A stretch of 64,000 nt of DNA from Stictocephala bisonia (taxonomy: Eukaryota; Arthropoda; Insecta; Hemiptera; Membracidae). The translations under genes and the position numbers were made by a program. Below are positions 32,463-45,824 of the stretch, piece by piece (position 1 is the first letter of the stretch; each line of letters opens with the position of its first letter). Location: the NCBI GenBank assembly GCA_035578905.1, contig JAQJVL010000084.1, positions 2,449,015-2,513,014 of the forward strand. Direction: 5' to 3'. Below the pieces are notes generated by a model. It searched no databases, had not been told where the DNA came from, and was given only the letters and a program-made list of their open reading frames with translations.

Positions 32463-34505
32463 TTTCAAACCAATCTTAGATTATAGCTAAATAAAATATA
32501 TTAACTTTTTTTTTTTTTTTTTTTATACAGTTAATTCACACTAAACTATTTATAATAGAAAACCTACCACTAAGATCTCTATGTTAAAATGGCGTAAGGA
32601 AATGAAATATATTTTTATGAACATTTTTAACTAATACAACATTTTTTGATATCTGTGTTTTTAATATACTATTTAGACAATGAACTCCAAAGAAATTTAC
32701 AACTACATTATAGTATTGCCTTTATAAGTGGGATTGAAATATTGTTATAAGTAAATTCAATTGACCTAAAAAATCTGGAACGAAAATAGGCTCTTCATAA
32801 CTACGTATTATAGCGAAAAAATTCCATCCTCACCGAATTTTATCCTCTGAGTTCCTAGTCTGGGTGACCGAGAATTATACTTGCGTGGATCACCAAATCA
32901 AAATAATAAATACGTGAGTTGTCAGTAGTTTACTAGAGCAGCGAGTGAAACAATGGGTTTTTGCGCGCAGCCACTCTACAATTGTTACTGACAATTAATT
33001 AGTTCAAACTATAGAAGTGTAAGGTATGTAGTTTATAACAAGACCTAAAATGTACTACATATGACGGTTTATACATTTATATACCAATACATTTTTAACT
33101 ATGCTTAAAATAGGTAAATCATTAGTTGATTACATAAGGCACAGATAGTATAACAAACATGAGTGTAATAGAGAAAGACATATTGTAAAATCCACATTTT
33201 AAAGTGGAAACAGAAGTTTACTATGGTTTATCAAAGTAATAGTATATAAAGTAATAAATTACATAAATATTCAAATGATCGTAACTTACACTGTATATTC
33301 TGGAGTATATCTAGGAAGCAAACTTTCATTATACATTACTACATTACACTTTATCTATTGTGTAAGAGTTATGGTCACCAAGTGAGGTAGCTACTAAGAT
33401 GTTACTGCATTACACTTTAAATACATATTGCTTTAAATTAGTAGGTGTAAAATTAGTATATATTCGTTGTCATTCAATTAAATAGGTAAATTATTTACTC
33501 AATTTATCTGCTGGATTTAACGTTTAAGGATTACAGATCATGATTCAATATTTTATTAACAATGCATGTATGAAATGAAAATATTATAATTGTAGTGGGT
33601 TTTATATATCAGAATGGCAAAAGAGTATATCGTCAAAAGGTCGGTTGTGGTATGACTGGGGCTGTTATTTACTATTAAACATGTTTTAATTCTGTAAATG
33701 TCTTTTATTTGCAGCCTACAGTTTAAGTTAACTGTTACTGCCATGTTGTTTAAGCAGTTTTTCGAAAATATTCATCTCTATCGTAGTCATTCGTTGCATT
33801 ATTTTTCGATACGTTTAAGAATTTTAACGCCTGGAATGATGAATGTAGATGTAAGAGGTTGTGTTATTTTATTTTAAAACTGTGTTTGGTAAGTTATATT
33901 TTAAATCGATATGTTGACCTTATTTAAAAACTCTACATTCTAGGAAATGTTACAAAAATTTAAAATTCTGCTATGATTCTTTATTTTAATACAGACAGCT
34001 GGAATAAGTATTTTTACCAAATATTTATTTTTCTTTCTCCTTTATTTTTAAGTTGACCTTAAATTTGACTACCAACTAGAGTTTTTCCTTGTTATCCACT
34101 TCCATTCGATACTTCCTGCTCTTATGTTACCCTCTGAGACAGAAACAGGAATTCAGTTAGTTAAAGTTTGAAGAGGTTAATTTTTAGTAAAAGTCCTTCG
34201 GTAAAGGTTAAGGTTTTATAGGTTCAAGGTTATGCTTATCGAGGGAAAATGGCACCAAAACAACGAACGACTGTACAATAACAAGGTTTTACAAGAGCTA
34301 AATGTTTTATTCATTTTTACAGGATTTACGATCTGGCCGTTGTGACAAACAAATTTACATGAAAATGTGTTTTTGTCGTTTCAAACGGTAATGTTTTTTT
34401 TTGTTTAATTTAGTATCGAAGTAACAAATTTATTTGTATCGATAGTACTACTTGTAAAACAAACTAGTAAATTGTTAATTATAACAAATAAGGTAAATAG
34501 TGTAA
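32463..34505. other. AT-rich non-coding stretch
   Basis: No gene seen; a T17-type run lies near 32,506-32,523. Short open frames have random AT-rich composition. Confidence 0.5.
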
Positions 34506-34513
34506 CTATTACC

Positions 34514-34731
34514 CTTGATTATATACACCTACAATAGATAAACCATCTAATAGCAATATTTGTGGCAGTAATTTTGTTAGTTAGTGTGGCCCGCAACCAC
34601 AGCTGTTTTAAACTGCATTACATTTACATGGAGCTACACTAGCGCTCCACAATGGACCACAAAAACAGCTGATATTTTGAGACTCAAAATTTAACATTGG
34701 ATGGGAAATCTATTTGTGTATAAAATCAATG
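34514..34731 (-). mobile_element. hAT-like MITE, copy 2
   Basis: The 218-bp element matches copy 1 (17,951-18,169) in opposite orientation. It is flanked by a perfect 8-bp duplication (ctattacc, 34,506-34,513 and 34,732-34,739). The ends are inverted repeats (cttgattatatacacc and cattgattttatacac). An 8-bp target duplication is typical of hAT transposases, which would act in trans. Confidence 0.85.
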
Positions 34732-34739
34732 CTATTACC

Positions 34740-37700
34740 ATCAAAATTTAACAATAAAGTGTGAATTTATGATATTAGCAATAAATTTAAAAAGGATCAT
34801 AATTCCATTGGAAAAAACATATAGTAAAAATAATTATCTTTGGCTATAAAAACTGAATAAATACACTCAGTTGATGTTCGTTTCAATTACCCTTAAAACG
34901 TGTAGGCAAAGAGATATATAATTTTAGGATAAATGTTGATGAAAAGAGGCTTCATTTCATTTAAGCAAACTTGCTCTTGTATGATTCATACCAAAAGTTC
35001 TAAAGTGGACCTCTGACCAGGTTTACGGATTACGTATCGAGGGCCAACACAATCAATGATTCAGAATACTGTTAAACAACTAAATAAGTAATGTTCAACA
35101 CCTATAGCAACAATCGTAATTGATATTGTTAATAGACGAGTCAATTTCTGCTAAAGTTAAAATTGACATTTGATTTTGTGTAAGTTTTAAAGCTGAGTTT
35201 CTTACTGTTTTCGGGCAACTAAAGAATATAATGCTGCATTGAAGCTATATGAAAACGTATTGGCCATATCACCTTTTTGTTCGTTTATTTTTAGGAAGAT
35301 AATAAATAAGTATAAATACATAAAAGAGCACTACCTACTAAGCATTTTAAATATCAACCTTCTTTTTGCATAATACACTTTCCTGTTCCTGAATATGCCA
35401 ACGGTACTACATATTTTCTCAATAGTAAACATATTCGTACGTTATTTTTCATAGTTAAAACACTCAAAATAATTTTATAGGTACACCTTGATAAACTGAA
35501 TCACTAATACATAAAAGTATCGGCAACCTCCTGAATTATGTATTTAAGCAACTTCAACTTTGGCAGCCCTGATTCAAACATAATTTTTAATTAGAAGTCG
35601 TTTTATAAATATTATATTTTGCATATTTTTTCTTTAAATATGTTTAAACATCTCAGCGCACTTAATCACAAAAACAGCGTTATTTTTTACGTGGTAAAAT
35701 TTATTGGTAAAAATAGACCAACTGCTTATTTTATGAAGAATAATTTGCCATCCAATGTTATTATGATATGTTTTCCCGAAATACTATACTGTGAATTAAT
35801 TTAAATAAGAAAGTAAGAGCATATACTCGAGAACAACACAATATAAATAATTACGTCTAATATTGCTAGATTTTCAATGTAACCTACTAGATACCGTATA
35901 CCCACGGACCACAATAAACGAGTTAAGAGTTTAATTCATATACAAACCACTAAATATGTAAACAAATGCAGGTATATTGTTCATAAATTTATTCAAACAA
36001 ACAATGTTGGAAGTTTTTTAAAGATTATCCTTCAACCAATGAGGGTGTGGCAACATAGAATATTAACAGAAAGGGGTGTGAACTAATTCATGTTTATGTA
36101 AACTTAGTGGCCAGAGAGGGGAAGTCGTAAAGCCTCCCTGTGTGAATAAAACATGGCCATGCTTGAACATTGTTGTGGCCAGATCTCCCGTGACCACCGA
36201 GGTGCGATTTATAAACCGGCAGACAAACAATTTTGTTTTTGGTTTACAGTGGATTTCGTATGATACGTCATTGGTGATACTATTGAACATTATGAGTGTT
36301 TATTCATATAGAAAGTAACAAACGTTACTTAGGATGTAAGTTCCCTGGCATATTATATAACAAATTTAAATAGGACTATGTAAGTGTTGAATTAGTATTT
36401 GTTTACAGAAATGTAATTTAAATTTTTATTTAGAATACTATTATTTATAAAAAACTATTTTTTTTAAATCACTACTAAAGAAGTTCACTATAATAATGAT
36501 AATTCTACAAATAATAACAAAGTTAATTAATGACAGTTAATTTTGAACACTCATTTAACAGGGATAAAATTGTTACTATCTTACTATTTTAATCTAACTA
36601 AAAGTATTACAATGTACGTTCTGATTTTAAACTACTCCTTTAAATATATATCAGTTTTATCGACAAGGCATCAGTAGGGGCTTGTTAATGAATTTAAACT
36701 AATTTTCATACTAAGGAAACGTGTGTTTATTTTCAAACTGCAAATATTCCAAATATATATTGGACTAATAAATACTAATATTTTGAAAAAGAAATCCTTA
36801 TAAAATAATGTATTATTTATTTTAAAATGTATGAAAGGCGTTACATTATACTGCCTAAAGATGCTGGTAATGCAACCCCTATTAATAGAAAGGTTGCTCC
36901 TAAATCAACAGCATTCCTCGAGATGATTCAATTAAACACGGCACTTCTCAAAACAACACTTCACGCCTTTAAATGCTTTGTAACTCCTTGAAGTGAAGTA
37001 AATTTACATTTCTCGGTAGTTTATCCTGGTAAATATAATTTTATAGTATTACTTCTCAATATTAACTATAGTATTTTCCAAAATTATACCAATCAATAAA
37101 ACTAGAGAAAATTAAGATACATCTTAGATAGAAATTATGGAGTTAAGTCAGCCAAAGATGATGCTGCAAAGTTTAAAGAATTAGGACTGGCTAACTGTGG
37201 TAAATGGATAACTTTTCTAACATCTGTCATAGAAAGGGACCCAGGTTTCTTTACTAAGTAAATAAAATGGGAAAGTGGACTCAAACTACTAATTAATCAA
37301 AATATCTTCAAATCTATTAATCAATTTACTGTACAGTTGTTTTATATTCAATTTATGTAATAACTATGTTAGTATATAGTTAGTTAGTGATAGGACCGAT
37401 AGCTATCATCTTGTATTACTTCAATGAACTACTGCTGGAAACATCGTTATTATATCGTTTCATAGGAGGAAACCAAAAAATGGTAATTTTCAAGTACATC
37501 ACAAACGTACAAATGTGTGAAAATTTAAACTAAAATTCTAACCTGACAATAATTAATAAGAAAATACACTCGTCAAATATGTTTGAACAAAAATAAGATT
37601 AAAATTTACAACCTCTATGTTTATGAATTCATTTTGTTTTTTAGACTACGTAAAAACTACACCTGTAGTTTAATATGTATGACAGTTTCGTAACCACAGA

Positions 37701-37974
37701 ATAAGTTTTGATCATGTATTACTTATTAAAATGTATATGTTAGGGGACTCTTTTAGACTGGCAATTCAATATGTATTATTGATATTTGTGATTTTAAAAA
37801 TACAAATATATGAAAGTCACATTGAAATTATTTATATAATAGACTGACATATTTAATTGTCATGTAGTGAACATTTAATGTATTCTTTGTTTAAACCACA
37901 AAATATGTTCTGAAAATTAATTAAATAGATAGGCCTATATCTTTTCCTTGTTGGGGCTAGTAATAATGGAGTTA
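34740..37974. other. AT-rich non-coding stretch
   Basis: No gene recognised. The less AT-rich piece 36,040-36,300 holds a 75-codon minus-strand open frame of no recognisable family; I do not call it. Confidence 0.45.
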
Positions 37975-38105
37975 GATATCACTGTTCATTTATATAGGTA
38001 AAGCTTGTAAGTTATCGAGTAAAAATGCTTCGTTCCCAAACGTTTGTACAAACTCATTTCCTGCAGCAAATGGAGTAAGTCATCCAAGTGTGCGTAAATA
38101 ATCCA
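37975..38105 (+). repeat. ~131-bp direct repeat, copy 1
   Basis: Shares start (gatatcactgttca) and end (gtgtgcgtaaataat) with 38,868-39,000, at roughly 75 percent similarity by eye. A short frame ending at the same TAA in both copies is partly conserved. Class unknown. Confidence 0.6.
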
Positions 38106-38548
38106 CCATAAAGTTTGGAAATTTAAAATTTATTTCCATTTATAGCTTAACATTGGAATAGTTCTAGCCGATTATCAGTACAATACTAATTAGATTTTAT
38201 AATTATTGTTACGTCTACAACTTAGCTGTTTTATTAGTAATAATGATGAAAACATAAATAAATATGACGTAAATCTCGTATTATTGTAAAATATTTTAGT
38301 GAGAGGATAATAAATCCTGCATTATAAATACAGTAATAAAATTATTCCTGTCTCATATATGAATGTTTTTTCCAATTTAGTCAACACGCGAATTTGAAAT
38401 ACCACATACAGCAAACCATAAATTCACAGTAAAGAATGGGTTTTCTGTAGATTATATTAAGGTAATAAATTTAGAGTAGTAATTTATATGTAAGAAATTC
38501 TATGTGTTCAGGGTTCGACCACGTCACAGGGTTATGTACAATGTTGCC

Positions 38549-38583
38549 GACGTTTCGGCCACATTACAGTAGGCCATCATCAG
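38549..38583 (-). ncRNA. Hammerhead-like core, left arm of palindrome 1
   Basis: On the minus strand: CTGATGA, then tggcc and ggcc that can pair as stem II around a ~10-base loop, then GAAAC and GTC. The conserved boxes CUGAUGA and GAAA are intact. Stem III would be only 2 bp, so activity would need a dimer-like arrangement, if any. Confidence 0.45.
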
Positions 38584-38694
38584 GGTGAGACTGTTGACTA
38601 ATATCACAGAACTCGACTGGCAGGGACGCGCAGGACTCGACAGGCATTGCCCGTCTCTGCCAGTCGAGTTATGTGATACAGTGATCGTCTCGCT

Positions 38695-38729
38695 CTGATG
38701 ATGGCTTACTGTAATGTGGACGAAACGTC
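38695..38729 (+). ncRNA. Hammerhead-like core, right arm of palindrome 1
   Basis: Plus strand: CTGATGA, tggc…ggac, GAAAC, GTC. Both core boxes are intact; stem II is weakened relative to the left arm by two substitutions. Confidence 0.4.
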
Positions 38730-38867
38730 GGCAATGTTTGTACATAGCCCCGTGTCGCGGTTGAACCCCGTAGACCTATAATTTGTTGGTGATGGTGACG
38801 ACCGTGGAAGCCCCATGAAGAATAGTAATTATGTATTTATTTTTCGTAATTTGTACTGCTCTGTTTG

Positions 38868-39000
38868 GATATCACTGTTCAGTTGGATAGCTAAAATTTT
38901 TATATTTTTCAGTAAAAATATACTTTGTCCCCAAACCTTTGCAGAAACTCATTTCCTGCAACAAATGAAACGACTCACCCAAGTGTGAGTAAATAATACA
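38868..39000 (+). repeat. ~131-bp direct repeat, copy 2
   Basis: Second copy of the segment at 37,975-38,105. Palindrome 1 lies between the copies. Confidence 0.6.
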
Positions 39001-40767
39001 CTACCTTACTCCACAGAAAGGTGGAGTGTTAAACTCTATTACTCTCCAGAAAACTCCTCGTGATTAGAGCTGGGTATAACTATTTATCTTAGAAATAGAT
39101 ACATAATCTTAACATTAGAAAATGTATCTAGAGTAGAACTGATCTTTAGTTTGGATCTAAACATGTTGTTATAGACCTAACAAACTCTGATAAATTGTGT
39201 CAAATCTAGAATAGTTAACAATTATTAATAAAGACATAAATAAAAAATACATTCGGGACAAATGAATTGAAGTTCCACCATATCTTTATTAATAATAATC
39301 TTTAAAGATAATCTTTATTCACCAAAAAACACAAAATTACAAATTTACAAACAATACAATAAATATAATATCTAATACTAAAATGTTTGTAAGATAACAT
39401 ATGACTTGTGCTCAGGCTGACAAAAGAATACAGAATTGAACAGAATTACATTCACTGATTATTACGAAAATACTACATAAAAAGTTAAGTAAAAATAAAG
39501 TGTTTTTCACTTGAACAATAAATAAAGGTTGTGTTTTTGGAAAATGAAACCTCTAAGGTAAGGCCTGTTTGGAGGAAATAGTATAACATAATTTTTCGAT
39601 TTGTTGCAGTCTATGAAATACGAGGATTTAAATATATAGTAACGTAAGGCTTTATTATATAATTTACGGCTTTTAATGAAATTTACTCTAACTCCCATTA
39701 AAAAAATACATTAATTTTATCCAAGCATATTTACTAAAAAAAAAGTAAAAAAGAAAAAACAATTTATTGTTTTCTTATTTTTCCTGTTACAATAATTGTA
39801 CTTATAATATTGTAACAGAAACATGGTTTAGAGTGTTGCAAGACAAGGGCCATTGTTAAGCTATTGTTGAAGCTGTGAGGCAAAAATAAAATGGTTGATT
39901 CAGGGTATTTAGTTTAATAAAGTACTTCATGTACATTAATCTTATTTTGATTTCTTAAGAACTTGTTTATAAATGGTTTATATTTTTTAACAAATACCTA
40001 TAAGAAAAAATGATAGGAAGCACACTAGACGGGTTTATATCTGTATACTAAACTGGACTATTTGGAGGTTGATATGACTTAAAAATACGAATTTCTCCAA
40101 TGCTGGAATATTTGAATACAACAGAAATCATTTATAAACAAATACATAAGCATGTTATAGACGATGTAAGAGAACTATATTTTCATTAAATATAGTTTCA
40201 AATAAATTGTATTTTTAAACATTGCTAGTAATTAATTATAGTCATCAAATCACACATATTTCAGAATCACGACTAAAAGCCTAAGCAATTATGTTCGAAT
40301 AATACAGTTAAAAACATAACCTGGTAAAGTAAATGTGTACTATGTATTTAAAAAACAATTTTCATAAAGAAACGCATAAATAGAATATAAATAATAATTG
40401 CAGTCAATCGCAATTTTAAGAACATATTGATGGTGGATGGACCCACAAGTGGGTCTGATAAAAGGTGGATTGATCCGTCAGTAGTGGTACATTGAGAGAT
40501 TCTCAACATCAACAACAAAATGAGTTGTCAGGTCATCCAATAGAGGTGGGAGATCCGTGAATTTTATTAAGTCCAGTAAAAGGATAGATAGGTAGATCAA
40601 AAGCTTTCGATGGTAGTAAGGTATCAGTAGAAGGGGTAAGTGGGTTATTTTTTATAGAAATACAAACTAAAATATGCATACAATTTAATAACGTTACAGT
40701 TTAGTCAATCCATACCAAACTTAGATATTCACTAAGTAAAAATACTCAATTATGCTCCGAAATGTGA
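39001..40767. other. AT-rich non-coding stretch
   Basis: No gene recognised; poly-A and poly-T runs near 39,735-39,780. Confidence 0.5.
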
Positions 40768-40784
40768 AAAGTGTTAACTAATGA

Positions 40785-40828
<44 letters not shown>

Positions 40829-41599
40829 GTGTTAACTAATGATGAAATAATTAACAGTGTTAACTAATGATGATATATAAAACAGTGTTAACTAATGATG
40901 ATATATAAAACAGTGTCAACTAATGATGATATATATTACAGTGTTAACAAATGATGATATATATTACAGTGTTAACTAATGATGATATATATTACAGTGT
41001 CAACTAATGATGATATATATTACAGTGTTAACTAATGATGATATATATTACAGTGTTAACTAATGATGATATATATATTACAGTGTCATCAATGATGATA
41101 TATAAAACAGTGTCAACTAATGATGATATATATTACAGTGTTAACTAATGATGATATATATTACAATGTTAACTAATGATGATATATATTACAGTGTCAA
41201 CTAGTGATGATATATAAAACAGTGTCAACTAATAATGATATATATTACAGTGTCAACTAATGATGATATATATTACAGTGTTAACTAATGATGATATATA
41301 AAACAGTGTTAACTAATGATGATATATATTACAGTGTCAACTAATGATGATATATATTACAGTGTCAACTAATGATGATATATAAAACAGTGTTAACTAA
41401 TGATGAAATAATTAACAGTGTTAACTAATGATGAAATAATTAACAGTGTTAACTAATGATGAAATAATTAACAGTGTTAACTAATGATGAAATAATTAAC
41501 AGTGTTAACTAATGATATAATAATTAACAGTGTTAACTAATGATAAAATAATTAACAGTGTTAACTAATGATGAAATAATTAACAGTGGTAACTAATGA

Positions 41600-41643
<44 letters not shown>

Positions 41644-41650
41644 GTGTTAA
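40768..41650 (+). repeat. 26-28-bp minisatellite framed by (AT)n runs
   Basis: About 30 units of 'cagtgttaactaatgatgat' plus atatatta, ataaaa or aaataatta. The first and last units are joined to long AT runs (40,787-40,822 and 41,602-41,637). Variant classes are clustered: 'atatatta' units in the middle, 'aaataatta' units at the right. Confidence 0.95.
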
Positions 41651-43106
41651 ATGAATGCCATAAATTTATTTACGTTTGAAAAAGGATAGAAAATCAACAA
41701 GTAACCCTAAATAGTAGTTAGAATTAAATGTTTGTGATACATTGGAAATTTCTAATGATTATTTCTGTTACAAAATACCATGTAAGTTTCTACAGTGTCA
41801 TTCTTTATAGTAAAAAGATCCAAACTTCACTAGATTGATCACTTAATGATGCCCTGGTGCCCTGGGGATAAAAGTAATCTTGAGTGTGAAATAAAGGTTT
41901 TGAAATTCTACTATCCAGAGATTGTAGTTTCAACGTATTTTCCTGGTTCGTAGTTTCAACACTACTTAGTATAAATTTTTATTTAATTTAGGTTCTAACA
42001 TCAAATACTTGCGAAGTGATCGCAAATATAGACGTTAACTGATAACATGTTATATAAACACTGCCTTATCATCATATAAATAGCCCTAAGATTTGATTTA
42101 CCACACATTAAAATAATTTAAAAAATGCTCAATATTTCCAATAACGTATTTTTTATTTGTGAGGCATTTCCTCTACGAGAGAGGGAAATTACAGTAGCTA
42201 CTGGTTTAAAAATATGTGTTGATGTCTGAAGATGTATGCCTTGTAAACTTTAAAGCCTCAAAAATATAACATTTTTGTTGGAAATATCGAGAATATATTT
42301 GAACTGTTTTTATTTAAATTACATTTCAATAATTAACTTGATCGCCCGATACTTAATATTTTAAATAATTCAATAAAAATGTATGTAGTAACTTCCAAAC
42401 TGATCCGATAAAATTGTTAAGTGAACCATTCAGTGGCCATATGACGTCCGTTAGGGGTTATTTTGTGGGGTTAACGGTGGAATGACTTCAGCTGTGACCA
42501 CGGCGGCCATTTGTGGGGTAAAATTGGAAATAAACCGAGAATATCGCTCCAGTATTACTTTTAAAAATCATATTTACTCTGTTAAGTTGGCTTTATTACA
42601 GTATAATAATATTTCTGTTATTGTCTCCATTAGTAAAAATGCAAATTCATTAATTATATCCAAGTGTTTCAATAAAAGGAGTATTAAAATTATGTTGTTT
42701 ACTGAATCATATTAGTAAGAATATTAAATATGTTTATAACATATCCATTCATAAACCTACAAGGCAGCAAATATTTCTTACTAAGAATTATTTATTTTTA
42801 GTTGTAATTTAAAAAGACTGCAATTAAATGTTTGCTAACTAAATGGAGGAAAGTTATGGTAGACTTTTAAATTATTCCCAACACAACAACAATTGGAACA
42901 AATGTTTTAATGTAATAAATAACTATGAGTTCATAATAAGTTAAGATTTAATTTAATATATTGATAAAACAAGTGGTTAGCTGATTCATACAATACACAA
43001 AATATTTAGGGTAAAATCCTGTTGTAGGTTTACATTTCTTAGTCGTACCACCAACATCAAATGAATGAAGAAAATAAATATAATGAATATAATATAAATT
43101 AAATAC

Positions 43107-43107
<1 letters not shown>
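41651..43107. other. AT-rich non-coding stretch
   Basis: No gene recognised. A more GC-rich piece at 42,420-42,530 with 'gtggggttaacgg' and 'gtggggtaaaat' is probably a transposon remnant. Confidence 0.45.

Positions 43108-43154
<47 letters not shown>
43108..43154. repeat. (TA)n microsatellite
   Basis: About 47 bases of alternating TA. Confidence 0.95.
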
Positions 43155-43157
<3 letters not shown>

Positions 43158-43214
43158 TATTATTACATAACTCATACAAATACACCATATGTCAATAATG
43201 CATTGAAACTTCAA

Positions 43215-43345
43215 AGTGCGTCATCCGGAGTTCGAATCCTTAACGAGTAAACGGCAAGTACTTCAATCGTTGAATAACGTTCCCGAACATGCCTGCAGGA
43301 AAATGTGCACTGGCGAATAAAATTAAAAAAAAAATAAAATAAAAT
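43215..43345 (+). mobile_element. SINE-like fragment
   Basis: 'ggagttcgaatcctt' fits the tRNA B box, followed by ~90 bases and an A-rich end (aattaaaaaaaaaataaaata). The A box is missing, so this would be a 5'-truncated copy. Class tentative. Confidence 0.4.
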
Positions 43346-44696
43346 GTTGTAGAATATAAGATCATAAATGATATATTGGATTTTATAATCTTACGTGTCG
43401 ATATAATATATTCTATAGTGTTCTACGTGTATTCCATGTAATTTATAAAGCCCTACTTCAAATGTTGAGGTAAACACGAATTGGCTTACTGTGGTGACAC
43501 GTACTCGGCTCTTATATCTACACAGCTCCTCATTATCGTGCTGAGAGCAGTTTTCAATTTTCCAGTGGGTAGGCACATTGTAACACACAAAGCAGTAGCT
43601 GCTATCTCTCCTTGCCAGACGTCGTCAACCCTTGGATGGCTGAGGGATGACAGCCAAGACACCGTCGTAATTTTGAGTCTTATCGTTTTACTACGTCCAC
43701 GAGTAAATTTATGTTACTGCAAACAGGAATTCATTTATTGGTTCTTGGTTTAAAATATTTAGTTGTACATTATTGTTTAAATAGTTAACTATCATTTATT
43801 GAAAAAAGAAAAAAAAAGATAATATAGTAGATCTTGCCATTTTTATCAAAACTACAATACCATGGCTTGTTTTGACTAACCATACAATCCTAAATTAAGT
43901 TAGTTATAATAAGTATAATTGTAATTAGTAATCTCCTGAAAGTTTTGAAAAATTTAAAATAATATCTTTGAACATACGTTAGCTGACCTTCGTTGTTTGA
44001 AAAAATAAAAGAAAAACATGATAAATGGTTTGGACCAAATTAAATATATTTTTAATTTATATATTTTACTTTTATTTATTTATTTTTATTTCAACAACGA
44101 ATAAGGCCAGCTGACGTGTTGTTTACCAATAAACTAAGAGTTAATATTAAATAATATATATATTCAGAACGGACAAAAAATTCCAGTCCAATAAAAGGGC
44201 TTAACTATACGAGTGTTTGAGAAAGACAGATAACAAATTCAGTCAGTTTTCTGACTAATACAGACCTGATCAATATTCTCCATTCTCTATGACAAACTGC
44301 GAAGGAACTCGGGTTTGGTTAAAGTAAAAGTGAATTTGCAAGCTTAGATCATTATTTTTTGCCTGAATATACTAATCATTTGGTACAATTAAGACTAAAT
44401 TGAACATTGAAAATCGTAATTTTTACTTTTTATTGAAACTGTTTATTTTATAGACTTTTTACTCTGCGTATTCTTAGTATTATTACTGTTCGCTCTTGAT
44501 TACATCTTATTTGAAGTATGTTTCCGTTTTTAAATTCGTATTTTTGGATATTTTTTGCATGAATTCAACTATTTTATAATATTTAAATAACTATTTAAAA
44601 CATAAAACAGCTATTTTACACAGCATACTACTAAAAAACAATATTACTGGGCTTAATATTGTTTAAATTACCTCCTGAGCTAACGTAATGGTTTTA
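43346..44696. other. Non-coding stretch with a GC-richer patch
   Basis: Bases 43,470-43,700 are less AT-rich and open in both strands for short distances, without recognisable domain. Probably an unclassified repeat. Confidence 0.4.
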
Positions 44697-45680
44697 TTAC
44701 TTTATTAAAGTGATTTTTCATTGAATAGTGAAGTTGAAATAAATAGTTGCTGCCTAAGCGAAAAACTTGTAACATTTTTTAGGTTATAGTAAAAGTTTTC
44801 TCTTAAAAACACAAATAATGTATTAATATCAAAATGATCATATGAAATACAATAATTCCCAAAATTAAGAATTAACTAGTAACATATTTAAACAAGATGT
44901 TTCATTTAAGTACTGACAAGTGATTAATTTGATATACAGTTAATATTGATACATAGGGTATCTTACAAGTAGGCAGCCAAACTTCAGGAGGTTATTCCAA
45001 AGTTCAAAGAAAACAAAATAGTATTTCAAGTGAAAATAAGGACTATCTCTCTCAGTGTTCTGTCTGTCTGTCCGTCTGTCTAGAAGTAACTTTTACCAAA
45101 CATTTCAAAAGTTATTTAATATAAAATCGTTAAACTTTGTATGCATCTTTGTCTAAATAGTGCACATATTCCATCAACACTTCATTTCTTTACACGAGTC
45201 TTTCTTTAATAGTGGTAGGTTTAAACGTTTAAAGTTAAATATTTCAAAAACCTTACATTTTAGTCAAAACCTGTTAGTTACAAAAATATCAAATTGTTAT
45301 ATTTCACACATTATGGTAGGCCTATAAATATTGTAAATATAAAACAACTATTAACTGAAAAGTTAAAAAAAAAATTAAACATTTCCTGGCCAAGAATCAC
45401 GTTCTTTTTGTTTAAAAAAGCAATGTCTCAGCTTTAAATCATTCATACTACGGTGTGTAAGACTGAATTATTTAATATTTTTGTATACCGGTATAACAAG
45501 TATGGACTCAAATTTAAGGTTTTTGAGAAATTAAGTTTACATAGTTCAAAAGGATTAGTTTACATAAATAAAAATGTGAAGGGATATGTTAACATTAAGA
45601 CCAAGATGCATAGTAAGTTTCATGAATTTATATTAAATAACTTCTGAGAACTAGAATTTTTCTATTAATTACATGCAGAT
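44697..45680 (+). repeat. Left arm of a ~1-kb inverted duplication
   Basis: The whole segment reappears inverted at 46,920-47,898. Matching landmarks include 'gcctaagcgaaaaacttgta', 'gtaggcagccaaacttc', 'tttaaacgtttaaag', 'ataccggtata' and 'ttctgagaact'. Substitutions and small indels are scattered throughout, so the duplication is not very recent. Confidence 0.9.
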
Positions 45681-45824
45681 AGACAGAACACCAAGACAGA
45701 TAAAGCACACGTTCAAATTTTATTTTTGTTTGTGTTTTGGCTTTATAGTAAAGAGGTTATTATAAAGCCAAACCTTAAAATAACCTCTTGGAGTTTGGCT
45801 GCCTACGTACGGGACACTCTGTAT
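44952..45824 (+). mobile_element. Putative TIR transposon (~870 bp)
   Basis: Ends are ~45-bp inverted repeats: 'gtaggcagccaaacttcagg' with aggttatt at the left and 'aataacctcttggagtttgg' with ctgcctac at the right. A second inner inverted motif (ctgtctgtctg and cagatagacag) lies near both ends. No transposase frame remains. No clear target duplication seen. Confidence 0.55.

Larger units (their letters stand above)
38511..38771. repeat. Fold-back palindrome 1 with hammerhead-like cores
   Basis: The left arm (from gggttcgaccacg) and the right arm (to cgcggttgaacccc) are near-perfect inverted repeats of ~115-125 bp around a small centre near 38,637-38,650, with an inner stem 'cgactggcagggac'. 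Each arm carries one hammerhead-like core. No transposase is encoded. The whole unit would fold into one long hairpin. Confidence 0.85.

Noticed and set aside
42420..42715. Gene in the GC-richer patch with a 77-codon frame
   Set aside because: The frame soon becomes AT-driven and no motif is recognisable; a repeat remnant is more likely.
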